DNA of 64,000 nucleotides from Herbidospora solisilvae (GTDB lineage Bacteria > Actinomycetota > Actinomycetes > Streptosporangiales > Streptosporangiaceae). The position numbers and the translations under genes are program-made. Of this stretch, positions 14,151 to 21,428 are shown in pieces (the stretch's first letter is position 1; each line of letters opens with the position of its first letter). The notes under the pieces are model-generated. The model was given only the letters and a program-made list of their open reading frames with translations. It was not told the DNA's origin and ran no database searches. The stretch spans positions 434,001-498,000 of the forward strand of contig NZ_WXEW01000002.1 of NCBI RefSeq assembly GCF_009901565.1, given 5' to 3'.

Positions 14151-14776
14151 AAGTCGTGGTGGTGGACGACCAGCAGGTCATGCGCGAGGGGCTGGTGGCC
14201 CTGCTCGGACTGGTCGACGGGGTCGAGGTCGTGGGCGACGCCGGGAACGGGGAGGAGGCCCTGCGCCTGGTGGCGCAGGCGCGTCCCGACGTCGTGCTGA
14301 TGGATCTGCGCATGCCCGTCATGGACGGCGTCGAGGCGTCCCGGCGGATCTCCCGCCAGTATCCGGAGACGGCGGTCGTCGTGCTGACCACCTACGACGA
14401 CGACCGGTCCGTCGACTCGGCGCTGCTGGCCGGGGCGCGCGGCTATCTCACCAAGGACGCCGGGCGGGCCGAGATCGCCGCCGCCCTCCGGTCGGCCGCG
14501 GCCGGGCAGTCGACGTTCACGGCCGCGGTGTCGCGGCGGCTGGTCGAGGCGCTGACCCGCGCCGCGCCGCCGCCACCGGCGCCCCTTCCCGACGGGCTGA
14601 CCGGGCGGGAGGCAGAAGTGTTGCGGCTGGTGGCGCGGGGGCTCAGCAACACGGAGATCGGCGCGGCCCTGTTCATCGCGGAGACGACCGTCAAGACGCA
14701 CATCAACAACGCCTTCGCCAAGATCGGCGTCCGGAACCGCACGGAGGCCGCGGGGTACGCGCGCGACCAACTGTGA
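14147..14776 (+). CDS. LuxR/NarL-family response regulator
   Basis: This 209-residue regulator (MKVVVVDDQQVMREG) has the acidic pair D7-D8 and phospho-acceptor D53 (VVLMDLRMP), followed by a C-terminal LuxR helix-turn-helix (LTGREAEVLRLVARGLSNTEIG ... TVKTHINNAFAKIGVRNRTEA, about 147-205). It is the cognate regulator of the upstream kinase; GTG 14147 overlaps the kinase stop (GTGA). Targets unknown. The gene ends 27 bases before the 3' end of the convergent tRNA gene. Confidence 0.93.
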   Translation: MKVVVVDDQQVMREGLVALLGLVDGVEVVGDAGNGEEALRLVAQARPDVVLMDLRMPVMDGVEASRRISRQYPETAVVVLTTYDDDRSVDSALLAGARGYLTKDAGRAEIAAALRSAAAGQSTFTAAVSRRLVEALTRAAPPPPAPLPDGLTGREAEVLRLVARGLSNTEIGAALFIAETTVKTHINNAFAKIGVRNRTEAAGYARDQL

Positions 14777-14803
14777 ACGCCCGCCGGGTCATGAATGGTT
14801 CAG

Positions 14804-14876
14804 CTCCGCTGACCGGGCTCGAACCGGCGTCCACCCGGTCCAAGAGCCAGGCGCTCTACCACTGAGCTACAGCGGA
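14804..14876 (-). tRNA. tRNA gene with 8-base anticodon loop (Gln-like)
   Basis: The minus strand folds as a 73-base tRNA. The acceptor stem TCCGCTG/CAGCGGA is perfect, the D arm is GCTC-AGTGGTA-GAGC and the T arm GCCGG-TTCGAGC-CCGGT. The only five-base-pair anticodon stem (CCTGG/CCGGG, one G-U) leaves an eight-base loop, CTCTTGGA. Removing one T would give CTCTGGA, the loop of a Gln(CUG) tRNA, and the U1-A72 pair with G73 are Gln identity features. Forcing a seven-base loop gives CUU (Lys) but breaks two stem pairs. CCA is not encoded. It starts 16 bases after the stop of the hypothetical gene upstream. Confidence 0.85.
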
Positions 14877-14892
14877 GCTCCGCCATCATCCC

Positions 14893-16224
14893 CTACTCGC
14901 CGCGACGCGCGCCACCGGCCCTGCCGCTGAACACACCGGCGCGGCGCAGCAGAGAGGCCCAGACCGGGTCGGCGACCGTGACGCCGTGGACCAGCTCCGG
15001 AGTGGGCTCGAACGTTGCCACCTGATGCGTGGCGGGCGCGGCCGTCCACCCCGACTCGTGCGGGTTCAGGTTCGCCGCCGCGCACGCCTGTTCGACGTCG
15101 GCCCGGGTGGACACGGCCCGTCCCGTCAGCACGTCCCACGGCGACGGGAGGGAGGCCCACACGCGTGTGTTCGGGTCGAGGCCACCGCCGGATGCCTGGT
15201 GCCACCATGCCAGGTCGGCGGCCATCAGCCGCATGACCTTTCCGGGGCAGGCCGCGTCCAGCAGGTCGAGCGCGCCCATCGATGTGAGACACGCCAACCA
15301 TCCCGCCCGCGCGCCGTTGTACGCCTGGGCGACGGTGTTCCACGTGGAGGAGTCGTCTCCACGCTTGACGATCATCGACTTCCGGTCGAACGGCGTGGAC
15401 GTCCAGATGCGCTCCAGCCGCTGCCCGCACTCGTGCATGACCGAGGTCCACTGCCCGAGCATCTCGCCACGCTGGGCGTCGGTCAGGCGGGCGAGGATCG
15501 ACGGCCTGCCGTACACGGACGCGACCATCGGCCAGTCCGTGCCCTGGTTCGCTTCGCAGCGGGCCAGCAGGAGCTGGGCGATCTCGTCGAAGGGGTTGTC
15601 CCGGCCGTCCAGGGAGAACTCGCGGCGCAGGTTCCTCCGGGCGGCGAAATAGGCCACGAAGCACGCGGCCGCCGGGTCGGCCCGGAACCTCTCCAACGTG
15701 ATCGTCGACGCGAAGCCCGACCGGCCGATCAGCAGCAGACGGCGCAGATCCTGCTCGTCGGCGAGCTTATCCGCTTTGGCCGCCAGCCGCCCCAACGCCC
15801 TGAAACGACGGTTGTACTGACGCTTGGAGACGTCCATTCCGGCTGCCGCCCGTTCCGCGCGCGACAGGCGGTCTGCCTTGAAGTCGTGTCGGTCATGAGC
15901 CCAGCCGATCCGTTCTCCCGCTGCGGACGCCACCGCGGCCAGGGCCGAAGGGCTGTCCGCGGCGGCAGCCGCGAAGGACGGCTCCTCGAACAGCCGCGCC
16001 GTCGCGGCGAGCTGGCGGGAGCCGCCCACGGGCCGGGCGAAGTCGTCGCCCATCGATGAGGCGTATCCGCGCCTGCCGTGGGAGTGGCGGGCAGCCCGCT
16101 CGATGACGGCCCGTTCCCGCGGCTCCAGCGACGGGTCGAGGACGCGCAGCACCAGTTCCGCGACGTCTTCGGGCCGGTATCGGCGGTCAAGGGTCGAGTG
16201 CAGCTCGACGAGGGGGCTGGTCAT
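14893..16224 (-). CDS. Conserved hypothetical protein paired with unusual tRNA
   Basis: This 443-residue soluble, mostly helical protein (MTSPLVELHSTLDRRYRPED) has basic segments such as DVSKRQYNRRFRALGRLAAKADKL that could bind RNA, and a C-terminal Trp-rich region. I do not recognise a catalytic motif. ATG 16224 follows GGAAGGAA, so it is preferred over ATG 16260. It lies 16 bases upstream of the odd tRNA on the same strand, so the two are probably cotranscribed. The association suggests a role linked to that RNA, but this rests on position alone. It has the host's GC content. Confidence 0.75.
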   Translation of the reverse strand: MTSPLVELHSTLDRRYRPEDVAELVLRVLDPSLEPRERAVIERAARHSHGRRGYASSMGDDFARPVGGSRQLAATARLFEEPSFAAAAADSPSALAAVASAAGERIGWAHDRHDFKADRLSRAERAAAGMDVSKRQYNRRFRALGRLAAKADKLADEQDLRRLLLIGRSGFASTITLERFRADPAAACFVAYFAARRNLRREFSLDGRDNPFDEIAQLLLARCEANQGTDWPMVASVYGRPSILARLTDAQRGEMLGQWTSVMHECGQRLERIWTSTPFDRKSMIVKRGDDSSTWNTVAQAYNGARAGWLACLTSMGALDLLDAACPGKVMRLMAADLAWWHQASGGGLDPNTRVWASLPSPWDVLTGRAVSTRADVEQACAAANLNPHESGWTAAPATHQVATFEPTPELVHGVTVADPVWASLLRRAGVFSGRAGGARRGE

Positions 16225-16825
16225 GGTTCCTTCCAGGGTTTCCGGACGGCGGCCCGTCATCCGGGAGAAAGCCCTGGCGCGGCCACTCCGTCACAGCCAG
16301 GTGCCATCATGCGCGAGTGATCGAGACAGACCCACGTTTATCGCGGGCGAAGCCCATCTGGCGAATCGCCGGTCGGGGGCACCGACGTGCATTCGGCGCT
16401 CCTGGCAGGGGTGGCCTCGCTCACCCGGCTCTACCCCAGTCCGAGTATCGCGGTGCTACCTGGTCCTGACGCGAGATGCCGGCCGCTGCTAGATCTACTT
16501 TGCGTCCGGCCCGCCCTGCCCGTGGCGGTCCTCGCCGCCCTCTTCCTGACCGCCATCTGGCAGGTCGCCCTGGCGATCTCGTCCTCATCGTCGCCGACGG
16601 AGTGATCGCGTATCCGGCGGCGGCGTGATGCACCATGCCGCACATCACCCGGAAAGCGCTCATCATCGCCGTCGTCCTCGCCTTCGCGATCTACGCTGCG
16701 CGTCCGCCTACACCTTCTGGAACGGTCCGCCCGCACTTATGGTGGAATTCCAGATCATCATGCGACCCGAACCTCACGTCCCCGGAATCCGTCTCTTCGG
16801 TTGGGAACCCGAAACGGGAGGCGTC
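16225..16825. other. 600-base intergenic region with possible gene remnants
   Basis: I see no confident gene. On the plus strand a frame at 16387-16605 encodes a hydrophobic stretch (PVAVLAALFLTAIWQVALAI), and one at 16635 opens MPHITRKALIIAVVLAFAIYAARPPT, which resembles the start of small actinomycete membrane proteins but then runs into low-complexity sequence. These could be frameshifted remnants of one or two small membrane-protein genes. The right end holds the promoter and ribosome site of the lipoprotein gene. Confidence 0.35.
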
Positions 16826-17611
16826 ATGCGCAGGTTCCTGGTGCTCCTCGCCGTCGTCCTCGCCGTCGCCGCGTGCACCCCCGACCCGGCGGCCCCGCCG
16901 AAGGCCCCCGGTCCGAAGGTCGCCGACCTGTGGCGTGACTTCCCGGTCACCTCGGCGCTCGACCGGCCGCTGATCGTCCTGGATCCGCTTCCGCTCACCG
17001 ACGAGGCGGCCCGGGGGCGGGTGCCCGCCTCGGCCGCGCTGTCCGCGGTCGCGCCGCCGTCGAGGCAGCTCACCGTGCAGGGCCTGTCCCGGTACGTCAC
17101 CCTCACCAGCGCCCGTGACGCCCTGGCGGCCATCCGTTCCCAGACCGCGCACGCGGCCCTGCCGGAGGCCCGCGTCACGGGCACGGAGCTCACCGTGTCC
17201 CCGTTCAGCACCGACCGGGGGCCGGTCGAGCTGCCGGCCTGGGAGTTCCGCCTGGCCGAGGGCGGCACGATCTGGTGGCCGGCCCTCACGGCGAGCCACT
17301 TCTGGCGGCTGGGCTCGATCGTGCCGTCCACGCTGGTCAGCGACCTGTCCGTCGACGGCCGGACGGTGTCGGCGACGTTCACGGTCAGCTGGGGCATGCC
17401 CTGCCCGGGTACGGCGGCGCCGCGGATCATCCCGACGGTCGTCGAGCATCCCTCGTTCGTCTCGATCGGGCTCAAGGCGTCGAGCACCGACATGGGGGAC
17501 TGCGACCAGCGGGTGGCCGCGCCGCTCACGAAGGCGACGCTCACCCTGAAGGAACCGCTCGGCAACCGGGTCGTGGTCGACTTCGCGGGCCGGGTCGTGC
17601 CGGGTTACTGA
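16826..17611 (+). CDS. Secreted lipoprotein, hypothetical
   Basis: The 261-residue product has a lipoprotein signal MRRFLVLLAVVLAVAAC with the lipid-modified Cys at about 17, followed by a Pro-rich linker. The mature part is beta-rich with a Cys pair late in the chain (MPCPG and GDCDQ) that may form a disulfide. ATG 16826 follows GGGAGG. It is probably anchored on the outer face of the membrane. No enzymatic motif is seen. It converges with the AlkD-like gene, the stops overlapping by seven bases. Confidence 0.82.
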   Translation: MRRFLVLLAVVLAVAACTPDPAAPPKAPGPKVADLWRDFPVTSALDRPLIVLDPLPLTDEAARGRVPASAALSAVAPPSRQLTVQGLSRYVTLTSARDALAAIRSQTAHAALPEARVTGTELTVSPFSTDRGPVELPAWEFRLAEGGTIWWPALTASHFWRLGSIVPSTLVSDLSVDGRTVSATFTVSWGMPCPGTAAPRIIPTVVEHPSFVSIGLKASSTDMGDCDQRVAAPLTKATLTLKEPLGNRVVVDFAGRVVPGY

Positions 17612-18672
17612 CCGGTCAGCACGAACGGCAACTCCGCCCGGGTCTCCCCGTTCACCATGATCTCCAGCCGGCGGTCTCCGACCGGTTCGCTGCGGGTGGT
17701 GACCGGGCGGAACGAATGGGCCTTGACCAGCGTGAACGTCTGCCCGGGGGCCGTCGCGACCCGTTCGCCCAGATGGAAGACGCGCCGCGAGCGCTCCCGG
17801 GTGACGGCGTAGCGCAGCACGAGCGGGCCGGGGGCGTCGGCCCGGACGGTCACCGTGAACCGCAGGTGCCCGCCGATCTGGACGGTCGCCGACTCGGCGG
17901 CCAGGGCGTCGACGGAGCCGCCGCCCGGGGTGGCCCCCACCAGCGTCAGCGCCCGCGGATGACCGGCGCGCAACAACCCGCGCAGGGCGTGGCGCAGCAC
18001 GGCCCTGGTGTGTTCGCCGGGCTCGGACCGCCAGCGGTCGAGCAGGTCGAGCGCCAGGTCGGGGTGGTCTTTGGTCAGGTCGTTGACGTGGTTGGCGACC
18101 GACCGGCGCACGTATTCGCTCGGGTCGTCGCGCAGCGCGTCGAGGATCGGCACGGTCACGCCGTCGTTCAGCCACGGCACCCGCGACCCCCACGGCAGGC
18201 GGGGACGGGAGCCCTCGGACGCCAGCCGCCGCAGGTGCTCGTCGTCGGCGTCGGCCCAGGCGCGCATCACCGCGAGGGCCTCGGCCCGGTGGCGGGCCAG
18301 GAAGGGCCGTACGGCGAACTCCCCGGTCGCGAACGGGGTCAGCACGCCCAGCGTCGTCATCGCGTCGGCCAGGTGGCCGAGCCCGGCGAGCGCGACCCAT
18401 TCGGTCGCGGGCCAGCCGCTCCACATGTCGAGCCGCACCCGGGTGGTGGCCTCGCGGAGCAGCGCGGCGGCTGCGGGGAAGTCGGCCGGCATCGCCGTGG
18501 CGAGCGCGGCGGCGACGGACCGGACCCGGTCTTTGAGTTCGAGGCCGTCGAGCCCCGCCAGGGCGGCGGCGACGAAACGGTCGCGGGGGAAGGCGGGGGA
18601 GCAGTCGGCGAGGCCGTCGGCGAGCAGGGTCACCGAGGCGGTGTTGATCTGGTCTTTCAGCGGTTCAGCCAT
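17605..18672 (-). CDS. DNA alkylation repair protein, AlkC/AlkD-like HEAT repeat
   Basis: This 355-residue protein starts MAEPLKDQINTASVTLLADG. Helical HEAT-like repeats span about 60-235 (for example DPSEYVRRSVANHVNDLTKDHPDLALDLLDRW and HTRAVLRHALRGLLRAGHPRAL), the fold of alkylpurine DNA glycosylases of the AlkC/AlkD superfamily. The C-terminal ~120 residues form a beta-sandwich-like region (IGGHLRFTVTVRADAPGPLVLRYAV), as in COG4335 members. It likely removes or recognises alkylated bases. The family call is firm, the activity is inferred. Confidence 0.87.
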   Translation of the reverse strand: MAEPLKDQINTASVTLLADGLADCSPAFPRDRFVAAALAGLDGLELKDRVRSVAAALATAMPADFPAAAALLREATTRVRLDMWSGWPATEWVALAGLGHLADAMTTLGVLTPFATGEFAVRPFLARHRAEALAVMRAWADADDEHLRRLASEGSRPRLPWGSRVPWLNDGVTVPILDALRDDPSEYVRRSVANHVNDLTKDHPDLALDLLDRWRSEPGEHTRAVLRHALRGLLRAGHPRALTLVGATPGGGSVDALAAESATVQIGGHLRFTVTVRADAPGPLVLRYAVTRERSRRVFHLGERVATAPGQTFTLVKAHSFRPVTTRSEPVGDRRLEIMVNGETRAELPFVLTGQ

Positions 18673-18708
18673 AACCCGCCCATGCTGCCAGCCGCCACCG
18701 ACAGAATC

Positions 18709-19092
18709 TCAGTCCAGCAGCGCGCATCCGTCGAACGACAGGCATCCGCATCCGGCGCACCGCGTGAACCGGTCGCGCATGCGTTCCAGCCGGTCGATGC
18801 GCGAATCGATGTCGGCGCTCCAGCATTGCGAGGCGCGCTCCCAGAACTCCCGGGTGGGCGCCCCGTCGGACGGCAGCAGGGCCAGCACCTCGCCCACCCG
18901 CGAGAGCGGGATGCCGAGGTGGTGGGCGGCGCGGATGAACGCCACCCGCCGCAGGGTGGCGCGGACGTAGCGGCGCTGGTTGCCGGCCGTCCGGCGGCTG
19001 TGGATGAGGCCCTGGCTCTCGTAGAAGCGCAGCGCGGAGTGGGGCACGCCGCTGCGGTCGGCCAGTTCGCCGATCGTGATGTCCGGGGTCAT
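18709..19092 (-). CDS. soxR: Redox-sensing MerR-family regulator SoxR
   Basis: The 127-residue product has an N-terminal MerR helix-turn-helix (ITIGELADRSGVPHSALRFYESQGLI), a dimerisation helix and the C-terminal Cys cluster CAGCGCLSFDGC, which is the C-x2-C-x-C-x5-C iron-sulfur motif diagnostic of SoxR. In actinomycetes SoxR responds to redox-active metabolites rather than superoxide and controls a few oxidoreductases. A perfect SoxR box lies between it and the divergent flavin reductase gene. ATG 19092 is used; GTG 19101 is possible. Confidence 0.96.
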   Translation of the reverse strand: MTPDITIGELADRSGVPHSALRFYESQGLIHSRRTAGNQRRYVRATLRRVAFIRAAHHLGIPLSRVGEVLALLPSDGAPTREFWERASQCWSADIDSRIDRLERMRDRFTRCAGCGCLSFDGCALLD

Positions 19093-19111
19093 GCCCGGCA
19101 CCCTAGCTTGA

Positions 19112-19129
19112 CCTCAAGCGCGGTTGAGG
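19112..19129. promoter_or_regulatory. SoxR box
   Basis: The 18-base palindrome CCTCAAGCGCGGTTGAGG matches the known SoxR operator CCTCAA-N6-TTGAGG exactly in both arms. A TTGACC -35-like hexamer at 19108-19113 overlaps its left edge, consistent with the long spacer of MerR-family promoters. It should control the reductase gene at 19145 and possibly soxR itself. Confidence 0.93.
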
Positions 19130-19144
19130 TTCCAGGGTGGAGCC

Positions 19145-19669
19145 ATGAACCTTGTCGTGATCGTCGGCAGTACCCGCCAAGGCCGGTTCGGGCCCGTCGT
19201 GGCCGAGTGGTTCACCGGCCACGCCCGGCAGCGGGCCGGCCTGACCGTGGAGGTCGTGGACCTGGTCCACGGGGAGCCCGGGGGCGAGGCGTTGCGGGCG
19301 GCGGACATGTTCGTCGTGGTGACGCCCGAGTACAACCACAGTTTCCCCGGCCCGCTGAAGACCGCCATCGACCGGCATGTGACGCCGTGGCAGGCCAAAC
19401 CCGTGGGGTTCGTCTCGTACGGCGGCATCTCGGGCGGCCTGCGGGCCGTCGAGCACCTGCGGCAGGTCTTCGCCGAGCTGCACGCGGTGACGGTGCGGGA
19501 GACGGTCTCGTTCGTCTGGGCGCAGGGCCAGTTCGGCGACGACGGGCGTCCGCTCGATCCCGGCCCGTGCGGCGCCGCCGCCGACCGGCTGCTCGACCAG
19601 CTCACCTGGTGGGGGCGCGCCCTCACGTCGGCCCGCCGGGCCCACCCCTACGGAGTCCCCGTTGCCTGA
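19145..19669 (+). CDS. NADPH-dependent FMN reductase / quinone reductase
   Basis: The 174-residue flavodoxin-fold protein begins MNLVVIVGSTRQGRFGPVVAEW (phosphate-binding loop GSTRQGR at 8-14) and contains TPEYNHSFPGPLKTAIDR (about 60-77) and SYGGISGG, typical of the NADPH-dependent FMN/azo reductase family. It probably reduces quinones, nitro compounds or redox-cycling antibiotics. Placement behind a SoxR box makes it a direct SoxR target, a role reported for similar genes in Streptomyces. The start is 15 bases after the box, so the leader is very short. Confidence 0.93.
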   Translation: MNLVVIVGSTRQGRFGPVVAEWFTGHARQRAGLTVEVVDLVHGEPGGEALRAADMFVVVTPEYNHSFPGPLKTAIDRHVTPWQAKPVGFVSYGGISGGLRAVEHLRQVFAELHAVTVRETVSFVWAQGQFGDDGRPLDPGPCGAAADRLLDQLTWWGRALTSARRAHPYGVPVA

Positions 19670-20267
19670 CCTGTTCTTCACCACCGAGTCGAACGCCGCC
19701 GACGGCTGGTCTCCCGCGCCGTGGCCGGAGGGGCTCGTCTCCTTCGAGGTGTACGAGAGCCTCGACGCGGCCACCGTCATGACGTACAGCCGATGGACCA
19801 CGGACGGCGCCGCCTTCCTGAGGGAACTCACCGGAGCCGAGCCCGCCGCCTACCACCTCTACCGGCACGGAACCGACGGACGCGAGCCCGGCTGCGTGGT
19901 CGCGGTCGAGGCGGAGTTCGACGGCCCCGACCCCGACCGGCTGCGCCGCTGGATCGACACCGTCTTCGACGCCATGGCCGCCGAGGACCCGCACCCGGGC
20001 GGCATCTCGGGCCGCTTCCACACCAGCCTCGACGGCACCCGCATGCTCAACCTGGCCGGCTGGACCGGCGCCGAGGCCCACGAGGAGGCGCTCACCCTCC
20101 GCAGCCCGGCCTGGCAGCGGGTCTACGACTTCCCCGGGATGACCAGCGGTGGTTTCCGCCGGTACGCCCCATCAGGCCGCGCGCCGACATCGACCGATGA
20201 CCGGGATCTTCCCCCTGACCTGCCCCTGGTGATCCTGGAGAGGACGGTCCCCGGCTGGGGGCGTTAG
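19662..20267 (+). CDS. Hypothetical protein, ABM-like fold
   Basis: This 201-residue soluble protein reads MPDLFFTTESNAADGWSPAPW. The repeated segments SFEVYESLDAATVMTYSRWTT and FHTSLDGTRMLNLAGWTGAEAHEEAL look like two ferredoxin-like halves of the dimeric alpha/beta barrel (antibiotic-biosynthesis-monooxygenase) superfamily. The proposed TTG start overlaps the end of the reductase gene by eight bases, so it is probably the second gene of the SoxR operon and may act in redox detoxification. Stops of this and the convergent MarR gene overlap by four bases. Confidence 0.75.
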   Translation: MPDLFFTTESNAADGWSPAPWPEGLVSFEVYESLDAATVMTYSRWTTDGAAFLRELTGAEPAAYHLYRHGTDGREPGCVVAVEAEFDGPDPDRLRRWIDTVFDAMAAEDPHPGGISGRFHTSLDGTRMLNLAGWTGAEAHEEALTLRSPAWQRVYDFPGMTSGGFRRYAPSGRAPTSTDDRDLPPDLPLVILERTVPGWGR

Positions 20268-20719
20268 CCGAACCACCCCGGCACGTCGAGCCGGAACAGG
20301 TCGCCCGGGGTCATCCGCCGCAGCGCGTCCTCCAGGTCGTCGAGCCGGTCGGCGCCGAGTTCGGCGGCCCACCGGGCCCGCAGTTCGTCGAACACCTCGG
20401 CCGACCGTCGCAGGGCGTCCACCCCGTGTTCGGTCAGCACGACCGTCTTGCGACGGGAGTCGGCCGGGTCGGGGACGCGGGTGACGTAGCCGAGCCCCTC
20501 CAGCGTCTCGATGGTCTTGCCCGCCGCCTGTTTCGAGACGCCCAGCGTGCGGCCCAGCGACGCGGCGGAGTCGGCCCCCCGGGAGACCGCCTGCAGCACG
20601 AACCCGTGCATGGGCCGCATGCCGGGGTGGCCCCGCTCGGCGAGCTCCTCGTGGAGGGCGTCGATGAGCACGCGGAAGGCCATCAGCAGCCGCAGCGGCA
20701 GCTCGAACCCGTTTGACAT
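20264..20719 (-). CDS. MarR-family transcriptional regulator
   Basis: The 151-residue product has a winged helix (about 47-110: AVSRGADSAASLGRTLGVSKQAAGKTIETLEGLGYVTRVPDPADSRRKTVVLTEHG) with the DxRRK wing typical of MarR repressors. It is divergent from a cupin gene, with a candidate operator in the 58-base gap. ATG 20719 is chosen; the longer TTG start at 20728 has no better site. The effector is unknown. Confidence 0.92.
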   Translation of the reverse strand: MSNGFELPLRLLMAFRVLIDALHEELAERGHPGMRPMHGFVLQAVSRGADSAASLGRTLGVSKQAAGKTIETLEGLGYVTRVPDPADSRRKTVVLTEHGVDALRRSAEVFDELRARWAAELGADRLDDLEDALRRMTPGDLFRLDVPGWFG

Positions 20720-20744
20720 GAAAGACAACCTGATTGACTATATG

Positions 20745-20759
20745 GACAACGACATTGTC
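20745..20759. promoter_or_regulatory. Candidate MarR operator
   Basis: The inverted repeat GACAA-cgaca-TTGTC sits in the intergenic region between the MarR gene and the cupin gene. A related half-site GACAAC lies at 20724-20729. MarR proteins commonly bind such palindromes to repress both divergent genes. Binding is inferred. Confidence 0.6.
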
Positions 20760-20777
20760 TATCTTAGGGGATCCGCC

Positions 20778-21152
20778 ATGACCGTCATCCGTGCTACCGA
20801 GGCCCGCCGCTCCGAGACCCCCGCCGGGGTCATGACCACCTTCGCCTCACCCGGCCAGGGCGGGGCGCGACAGTCCGTCTGGCAGGTGGACGCCCGGCCC
20901 GGAACCGCCGGGCCCAAGCATGACTTCGACCGCGAGCAGATCTGGGCGTTCGTCACCGGCGCCGCCACCGTCGAACTCGGCGACGCGACCTTCGAGGTCG
21001 CCGGGGGCGACACCGTGATCATGCCGCCGCACACCGCGCGCCGGGTCACCGCCGCGGCCGAGGGCTTCACCGCCGTCGTGACGGCGGCCGGCGACGCGAA
21101 GGCGATCCTGCCCGACGGGACCGTCCACGGCACCCCGCCCTGGATCGCCTAG
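20778..21152 (+). CDS. Cupin-domain protein
   Basis: This 124-residue single-domain cupin reads MTVIRATEARRSETPAGVMTT. Cupin motif 1 is degenerate (GPKHDFDREQIWAFVTGAATVELG) with one His and two acidic residues; motif 2 is GDTVIMPPHTARRVTA with one His. It could bind a metal and act as a small enzyme or sensor. It is controlled in all likelihood by the divergent MarR protein. It converges with the next gene, the stops overlapping by four bases. Confidence 0.87.
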   Translation: MTVIRATEARRSETPAGVMTTFASPGQGGARQSVWQVDARPGTAGPKHDFDREQIWAFVTGAATVELGDATFEVAGGDTVIMPPHTARRVTAAAEGFTAVVTAAGDAKAILPDGTVHGTPPWIA

Positions 21153-21424
21153 AGCACCGGCCGGGCCCGCGCCAGCCACGCGTGCGGGTCGTCGGTGTCG
21201 ACCGGGTAGACGAAGAACAGGTCGGCGTGGCCCGACGTCATGCTGTCCTCGGCCCAGTAGCGGCCGCACGACCCGCACCGAAGGATGCCGAGCCACCGCG
21301 AGTCGTCGCGCTCGACCACGTCGAGCAGGTGTTCCACCTCTCGCAGGTGCCCGGCCAGCACCAGGCCCTCGGTCTTGTCCCGCGGCGCCCGATGCCGGTC
21401 GTGCCCGCACGCGCATTCGTCCAC
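21149..21424 (-). CDS. Small zinc-ribbon-like hypothetical protein
   Basis: The 91-residue product carries an N-terminal CACGHDRH and a central CGSCGRYW, together enough for a zinc site, then a hydrophobic-aromatic C-terminal part ending HAWLARARPVL. It is soluble and not recognised. It lies four bases downstream of the large membrane protein gene, same strand, so the two are likely cotranscribed. Confidence 0.72.
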   Translation of the reverse strand: MDECACGHDRHRAPRDKTEGLVLAGHLREVEHLLDVVERDDSRWLGILRCGSCGRYWAEDSMTSGHADLFFVYPVDTDDPHAWLARARPVL

Positions 21425-21428
21425 GGGG

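Noticed and set aside
14804-14876. Ordinary tRNA-Lys(CUU) reading
   Set aside because: A seven-base loop breaks two anticodon-stem pairs, and U1-A72/G73 do not fit Lys; the eight-base loop fold is better.
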